10,620 nt of DNA, from contig JAEDJV010000081.1 of NCBI GenBank assembly GCA_016296165.1, positions 1 to 10,620 on the forward strand, read 5' to 3'. Under the pieces are notes generated by a model. The model was not told the origin of the DNA, did no database searches, and was given only the letters and a program-made list of their open reading frames with translations. Numbering within the stretch: the stretch's first letter is position 1; the number at the start of each line of letters is the position of its first letter. The position numbers were made by a program, and so were the translations under genes. Below are positions 6,722 to 10,620 of the stretch, in pieces. The stretch is from Oscillospiraceae bacterium (GTDB lineage Bacteria > Bacillota > Clostridia > Oscillospirales > Ruminococcaceae).

Positions 6722-6750
6722 ATTATATCATGACATGCACCTGAACACAA
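6722..6750 (-). promoter_or_regulatory. Probable promoter of the cbiK-transport operon
   Basis: On the - strand a consensus -10 box TATAAT (6722-6727) lies 17 bases downstream of TTGTGT (6745-6750), a weak -35 match. It is placed about 40 bases upstream of the riboswitch P1 helix, so a transcript starting near 6715 would carry the whole aptamer. The -10 and spacing are good; the -35 is only half matched. Confidence 0.65.
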
Positions 6751-6955
6751 TATGCACGGTAAAAATAATAGTTTCAGGACTGGAGAATATTATTCTTAAA
6801 ATAATGAAAATTATGTTGATGTTGTAATAAAGCAGAAAATCCCGTACATTTGTTGACTGAATCTTTTGATTGAAGTGTGTACGGTATATAAGCGAACAAT
6901 CAGGAAATGGGTCGAACAATCAGTAGTAAAATCCAACCGTGAAATTTGTTTGTAT
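6751..6955. other. AT-rich intergenic region with small repeats, no gene seen
   Basis: This stretch, between the cbiK-operon promoter and the terminator of the glycosidase gene, has no convincing reading frame. The only long one, on the - strand, lacks a ribosome binding site and any recognisable motif. It holds a 7-bp inverted repeat, CCGTACA (6842-6848) / TGTACGG (6878-6884), and two copies of CGAACAATCAG starting 20 bases apart (6893 and 6913). Either could be a protein-binding site. Confidence 0.5.
6893..6923. repeat. Two direct copies of an 11-bp sequence, 20-bp period
   Basis: CGAACAATCAG occurs at 6893-6903 and again at 6913-6923. The copies start exactly 20 bases apart, close to two helical turns, so a protein dimer or two monomers could bind the same face. 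No family is recognised. Confidence 0.55.
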
Positions 6956-6992
6956 AAAAAATCCACCCTGCTGTGCAGCAAGGTGGATTTTT
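6953..6992 (-). terminator. Intrinsic terminator of the GH43/CE1 gene
   Basis: A perfect stem, AAAAATCCACC (6957-6967) with GGTGGATTTTT (6982-6992), encloses a smaller TGC/GCA hairpin. On the - strand it ends in a U-run, and it begins about 40 bases after the stop at 7034. The + strand also ends in five T residues, so it can work in both directions. Confidence 0.88.
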
Positions 6993-7033
6993 AAACCCGA
7001 TACAAGGTTTATTATAAATATACTGATATCAGA

Positions 7034-9973
7034 TTATTCGTGGAAGAAGTAAGGAAGTGCATCATATACATAATGCCTTACGAATCCCCACCAGTGTGTC
7101 TTGCCAGGAGCTTCAAGGAAGTAGAAGTTACCCTTTGAGAAATCTGATGTGTATTTGAATACGTCTGTTCTGCTCTTAAGACTATTAATCAGAGGAACCA
7201 TATTTCCGTATGCGATATCCTCTGTACCTGTAGCAGCAAGAATATATGTTGATTCTCTGTATTTTGAATTTTTAACTGCATTGTAAATCGCATCAGCGCC
7301 ACTCCAACAGTGTCCGCTAAGAGGCATCAGATATGCAAAGTAGTCAATGTCATTGATAAGTACGTTCCATGTTGAACCGCCGCCCATTGAGAATCCGCCG
7401 TATGCTCTGTGCATTCTTGAGGCTTCAAGACCGGCTGGTGTTGTGTTCTCAGCATATGTTGAATACTTGCCTTCAACAAAAGGAACGATGCTTTCTTTCA
7501 TTTCTTTCCATACTGTTTCAGCCTGACACTTGTTGAATGTAGGGGTTACAACTATCATTGGTTCAAGTTCACCGTTTGCAATCATATTGTCGAGCATGTA
7601 GTTGAACTTAACATCAGAACTGAAAATTGTATTTTCATTTTCTCCGCCGCCGTGCATAAGGTAGAAGATGTTGTATTTCTTGTTCTTATCATATCCTGCA
7701 GGGAGATAAACATTAAGAGAGTTGTTTCCGTTGATACCTGTATATGTTTCTTTTATTACCTGTCCGCCTCCGTTTATAGGATTGAGATAGCTGCCAGGTG
7801 CTTCTTTGAACGCGAGGTTTGCGCTGTAGTTAAATGCAGGCTTTTCCGGTTCCGGCGGAGTGTTATCAGGGAATTCGTTGATTATGCCGAGAAGATATTT
7901 CTGAAGGTAAACTGCATCTGAAACCTCTGTTACGGTGCTGTTATCAACATCAGCGTTGCTCTTTTCTGAATTGCTTCTGAATCCGTTAAGAATACCGTTT
8001 TTCATTAAAACAAGGTCAGCAACTGAAATTTTGCTGTCCATGTTAAGGTCACCCTTAATCTTTGTTGGTGTTACTGCGTCTGACTTAGGCCCCTCTATAA
8101 CTGTTCCTGCAGGAGCAGCGATTGCGTCGTCTATATAGAAATCACATGTATCCTCTGTAGTTTCAGCGATTAAATAAAGACTTGTTGCGCCAGCCGGAAT
8201 CTTGTAATTCGGGTTATAGAGCTGAACATATTCGCCAGGATTTGCTGAAGTCTGAGCAATTTTGTCGTACTTTACTTCATCGTCTGTATCTGTGTACTGG
8301 AGTGTGAGTTTGTATTCAACTACATCTTTTGCAGATGTACTACCGAAGTTTACACTAAATGCATATTCTTCACCAGCTTTGAATTTTGATGAGCTGAGTA
8401 CTTTTTGTGCACCATTCCATGAAGCATCTCTTCCTGAAACAGAAAGCGCCTTTGCACCACTATATGCGTTATCTGATGTTACTGATACCGTAGCACCGCC
8501 TCTTCCTGTCCAGCTGTCTGAACCTTTTTCAAATGTTCCATTGAAAATATATCCGTTATCATCTGAAGGCTCATCAGGTATATCTGAAATCAAGGATGAA
8601 CCGAACTGCCACCAGTCAACGTTGAACAGAAAACCACTACCGCCATTAAACACAAGGTAAAGGTCATGAACACCCTGAGCCCCCTTTACTGTACCGCTTA
8701 CTTCCTCCCAGTTCTGCCATCCGCCTGTTCCGGATACAGTTGCAGTACCCACAATAGGTCCTGTCTTACTGTCAAGGTGAAGTTCAATCTTTCCGCCGCT
8801 TGTATTTGAAGCAGCGCTTACAGTAAATGTTTCGGCACCTTCGCGGAAATCAACACCTTTGAGCTTGATATAGTCTCCGGCTTCTATATGTCCGATGCAT
8901 GCTCCGCTTCCGTCGTTATTTCTCTCGACTTTGACACCTTCACTCCAGCATATTGTTTCTGCTTCGACTCTTTTATACGGATTGAGATATTCGAGCTGCT
9001 CAGGTCCGTCATTTGTCATTGAGAGGAGAGGAATAGAACCGTCCGCATTAAATGAAAATTCTTCTACAGCTGCACTTCTGTTAAATGTACCGCCGCCTGG
9101 CAATCCGTTCTTATGGTAGAAGAAATATGAATGATCCTTATAGTCAATAATGCCGCCATGAGTCGTGAAACAGTTATGAGGTTTCATAATCTGTCCGCCG
9201 TATGTCCATGGTCCTGTGATCGAAGGAGCCGTGGAGTATCCCATACTCTCACCGCCGTCACTACCATAGAATGCAGCATATACCAGATAGTACAGATTGC
9301 CATGCTTTGTAATCCACGGACCTTCACCGTATGACGATTTCTTGCTGCTTGGACCGAATGCTTCTTTTGTCATATCAAACTTCTTTATCTCGCCGTCAAG
9401 GGTGATCATATCTTCTTTAAGTTTAACATAATAACATGTAGGGTTGCCAAACATAAGCCATGCCTGACCATCATCGTCAATCATGACTGTAGGGTCGATA
9501 TAATCCCAGTTTGGTCCCACAAGAGGTTTGCCGATTGCATCTTTGAAAGGTCCTGTTGGAGAATCACCTACGGCAACACCTATTACACGTCCGCCGCCTG
9601 ACGCATTTTCAGCTGTAATGTACCAGTAAAACTTTCCGTTGCGTTCAATACACTGTGAAGCCCACAGAGAATTTTCCTTGGCCCATGAGAATACTGACTT
9701 ATCCATAAGACAGCCATGATTTGTCCAGTTCTGCATATCAGTCGTTGAAAATACCTGATAACCATCCATGTAGTAAAAATCATTATTTCCGTCTCTGTCA
9801 CGTCCGGTGTACACGTACAGTGTATCTTCATATACCATCGGGGCCGGATCAGGTGTGAATGCAGTCTGACAAATCGGATTATCTGCACTTACAGTAATTG
9901 CAGAAGTTCCTGCGAGACCTGCCGCTGCGATAAGTATTGATGACACATACAATGCTAACTTTTTCATCTTCAT
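7034..9973 (-). CDS. Secreted cellulosomal GH43-CBM6-CBM22-dockerin-CE1 bifunctional xylan side-chain enzyme
   Basis: This 979-residue secreted protein should debranch arabinoxylan as part of a cellulosome. A signal peptide covers about 1-30 (cleavage after VSA). GH43 (about 35-330) has its expected acids: Asp42 in TPDPAP (base), Asp160 in YIDP (pKa modulator) and Glu217 in SYGEGPW (acid). CBM6 follows (about 334-458, from RVEAE to VDWWQF), then a CBM22-like module (about 473-622, with GRDASWNG). A type I dockerin lies at 640-698, with two calcium loops: Asp642/Asn644/Asp646/Asp653 and Asp675/Asp677/Ser679/Asp686. The C-terminal CE1 esterase (about 714-979) has GFSMGG with nucleophile Ser862, HGGG (774-777), probable acid Asp919 and probable base His960. 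The GH43 activity is likely arabinofuranosidase or xylosidase, the esterase feruloyl or acetyl-xylan; neither can be decided here. The start has GGAAGGAGT five bases upstream. The dockerin is internal rather than terminal. The gene appears monocistronic. Confidence 0.93.
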   Translation of the reverse strand: MKMKKLALYVSSILIAAAGLAGTSAITVSADNPICQTAFTPDPAPMVYEDTLYVYTGRDRDGNNDFYYMDGYQVFSTTDMQNWTNHGCLMDKSVFSWAKENSLWASQCIERNGKFYWYITAENASGGGRVIGVAVGDSPTGPFKDAIGKPLVGPNWDYIDPTVMIDDDGQAWLMFGNPTCYYVKLKEDMITLDGEIKKFDMTKEAFGPSSKKSSYGEGPWITKHGNLYYLVYAAFYGSDGGESMGYSTAPSITGPWTYGGQIMKPHNCFTTHGGIIDYKDHSYFFYHKNGLPGGGTFNRSAAVEEFSFNADGSIPLLSMTNDGPEQLEYLNPYKRVEAETICWSEGVKVERNNDGSGACIGHIEAGDYIKLKGVDFREGAETFTVSAASNTSGGKIELHLDSKTGPIVGTATVSGTGGWQNWEEVSGTVKGAQGVHDLYLVFNGGSGFLFNVDWWQFGSSLISDIPDEPSDDNGYIFNGTFEKGSDSWTGRGGATVSVTSDNAYSGAKALSVSGRDASWNGAQKVLSSSKFKAGEEYAFSVNFGSTSAKDVVEYKLTLQYTDTDDEVKYDKIAQTSANPGEYVQLYNPNYKIPAGATSLYLIAETTEDTCDFYIDDAIAAPAGTVIEGPKSDAVTPTKIKGDLNMDSKISVADLVLMKNGILNGFRSNSEKSNADVDNSTVTEVSDAVYLQKYLLGIINEFPDNTPPEPEKPAFNYSANLAFKEAPGSYLNPINGGGQVIKETYTGINGNNSLNVYLPAGYDKNKKYNIFYLMHGGGENENTIFSSDVKFNYMLDNMIANGELEPMIVVTPTFNKCQAETVWKEMKESIVPFVEGKYSTYAENTTPAGLEASRMHRAYGGFSMGGGSTWNVLINDIDYFAYLMPLSGHCWSGADAIYNAVKNSKYRESTYILAATGTEDIAYGNMVPLINSLKSRTDVFKYTSDFSKGNFYFLEAPGKTHWWGFVRHYVYDALPYFFHE

Positions 9974-9990
9974 TATAACTCCTTCCGATT

Positions 9991-10027
9991 TAATCAGATA
10001 ACTTTTGCAGGGCGTTATCTGAGATTA
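9991..10027 (-). promoter_or_regulatory. Inverted repeat / 5' UTR hairpin just upstream of the ribosome binding site
   Basis: CAGATAAC (9995-10002) and GTTATCTG (10014-10021) form a perfect 8-bp inverted repeat. TAAT/ATTA extends it on the outside after a two-base bulge. In the mRNA of the GH43/CE1 gene it would fold about four bases before GGAAGGAG. There is no U-run, so it is not a terminator. It could be an mRNA stabiliser, a translational control or a DNA operator. Confidence 0.6.
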
Positions 10028-10091
10028 AAACCATTAATACTTTACACAATTTTTGTTTTGTTCACCAAAACTATACGTTTGATTACTTAAA

Positions 10092-10120
10092 ATTATATCA
10101 TAAGATAACGAATATTGCAA
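10092..10120 (-). promoter_or_regulatory. Probable promoter of the GH43/CE1 gene
   Basis: On the - strand TATAAT (10092-10097), preceded by TG one base upstream (an extended -10), lies 17 bases from TTGCAA (10115-10120), a four-of-six match to the -35 consensus. Transcription would start near 10085, leaving a 5' leader of about 110 bases that contains the hairpin at 9991-10027. Confidence 0.7.
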
Positions 10121-10429
10121 TGTGTTTTGCTGAGATTATTAATTAATCGCATATTTTTCGTGAAATTTACGATTTATTAATTATATATATATCTAAAACA
10201 GCAAAAATATAACACGATTACTGCACGTGCATCAGTCAACGCTGTATAGAATCTGCCAAGTGTAAAGACGAAAATCTGCCTGGATTTGCACTCATGGAAG
10301 AAAGAGACACTCTCATATGTACGAAATGATTGCAGGGGAGAGATGTGAAAGAAAAAAAGATTAATTATTCTGAATGTAATTTTTTTATTCAAAATAATTT
10401 TATCACCAGCAGAATTATCGATAGCACGG
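10121..10429. other. AT-rich stretch with no recognisable gene
   Basis: A reading frame on the - strand continues to 10177 from the chromate-transporter remnant, but the translated sequence shows no family similarity and has the character of noncoding DNA. The stretch contains a 10-bp palindrome, TGCACGTGCA (10222-10231), and an imperfect hairpin around 10258-10292. No promoter, RNA gene or mobile-element end is evident. Confidence 0.45.
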
Positions 10430-10620
10430 CTCTTGCGGAACTTTTCATAAAACTTCGCTATGATCAGGATAATCACAAAGGACGGCAGAACTACTCCGAG
10501 TGTTGCACAAACAGCACCGAGTGTTCCAGCGGTACGGCTGCCTACAAAGGTAGCAGCATTGATCACAACCGGACCCGGTGTTGATTCTGCTATCGCAACA
10601 ACTTCAAGTATATCATCCTC
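10177..10620 (-). pseudogene. chrA: Chromate transporter (ChrA family) fragment, apparently truncated
   Basis: The frame is open to the window edge; it enters from beyond 10620. Its first 60 or so visible residues are typical of the ChrA/CHR family membrane proteins: VAIAESTPGPVVINAATFVG, GTLGAVCATLGVVLPSF and VIILIIAKFYEKF. The TPGP motif and the following hydrophobic segments belong to the family's first half. After RKSRA (about 10430) the frame stays open for about 85 codons, but the expected continuation (a GIRPAV-like block and further membrane segments) is missing. It is replaced by Lys-, Phe- and Cys-rich sequence unlike a transporter. I therefore read it as a remnant whose 3' part was lost. 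The in-frame GTG at 10566 is internal, not a start. A short functional variant is less likely. The family transports chromate or other anions, with unclear substrate in anaerobes. Confidence 0.7.

Noticed and set aside
6853..6890. A + strand promoter (TTGACT with TATATA)
   Set aside because: The spacing is about 26 bases, too long, and no + strand gene follows.
6728..6919. A 63-codon - strand frame in the spacer upstream of the riboswitch
   Set aside because: It has no ribosome binding site, runs into the riboswitch promoter, and its sequence looks like translated AT-rich noncoding DNA.
10330..10584. An 84-codon + strand frame opposite the chromate-transporter remnant
   Set aside because: It is antisense to the clear ChrA similarity and has a low-quality sequence with no family features.

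Overview
The window looks like chromosomal DNA of an anaerobic, low-to-moderate GC Gram-positive bacterium, most likely a fibre-degrading Ruminococcus or close relative. The evidence is a secreted xylan-active enzyme with an internal type I dockerin (a cellulosome module), anaerobic-type cobalamin enzymes, Gram-positive lipoproteins and AAGGAG-type ribosome binding sites. The genus is an inference from gene content; no rRNA is present.

Layout. (1) Positions 1-947, + strand: the end of an anaerobic cobalamin biosynthesis operon, with the C-terminal part of CbiC (cobalt-precorrin-8 methylmutase) followed by a corrinoid adenosyltransferase (CobO/CobA type). (2) Positions 997-6326, - strand: a five-gene operon converging on the first. 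In transcription order it encodes an exported lipoprotein form of the cobaltochelatase CbiK, a lipoprotein with two related beta-type domains of unknown function, a BtuF/FepB-like substrate-binding lipoprotein, a FecCD/BtuC-family permease, and an ATPase with an extra C-terminal domain. The two operons share a bidirectional terminator near 950-998. (3) Positions 6381-6750: the operon's promoter, a cobalamin riboswitch and a transcription terminator downstream of it. A second strong hairpin lies between cbiK and the transporter genes. (4) Positions 7034-9973, - strand: a 979-residue secreted enzyme read as signal peptide, GH43, CBM6, CBM22, dockerin and CE1 esterase, with its own promoter, 5' UTR hairpin and terminator. 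(5) Positions 10177-10620, - strand: a chromate-transporter (ChrA) reading frame entering from beyond the window that loses family similarity near 10430 and appears to be a remnant.

How the parts fit. The left 6.7 kb concerns cobalt and corrinoids: cytoplasmic biosynthesis enzymes on one strand, and a B12-repressible uptake system on the other. The most unusual element is the outward-facing CbiK, with its chelatase active-site residues intact, placed first in a transporter operon. Cytoplasmic CbiK inserts cobalt into sirohydrochlorin; a surface copy suggests capture or metal handling of tetrapyrroles or cobalt outside the membrane, with the beta-domain lipoprotein as a possible partner. The right part is a separate arabinoxylan-degrading locus, whose enzyme would remove side-chain sugars (GH43) and ester-linked groups (CE1) while docked to a scaffoldin.
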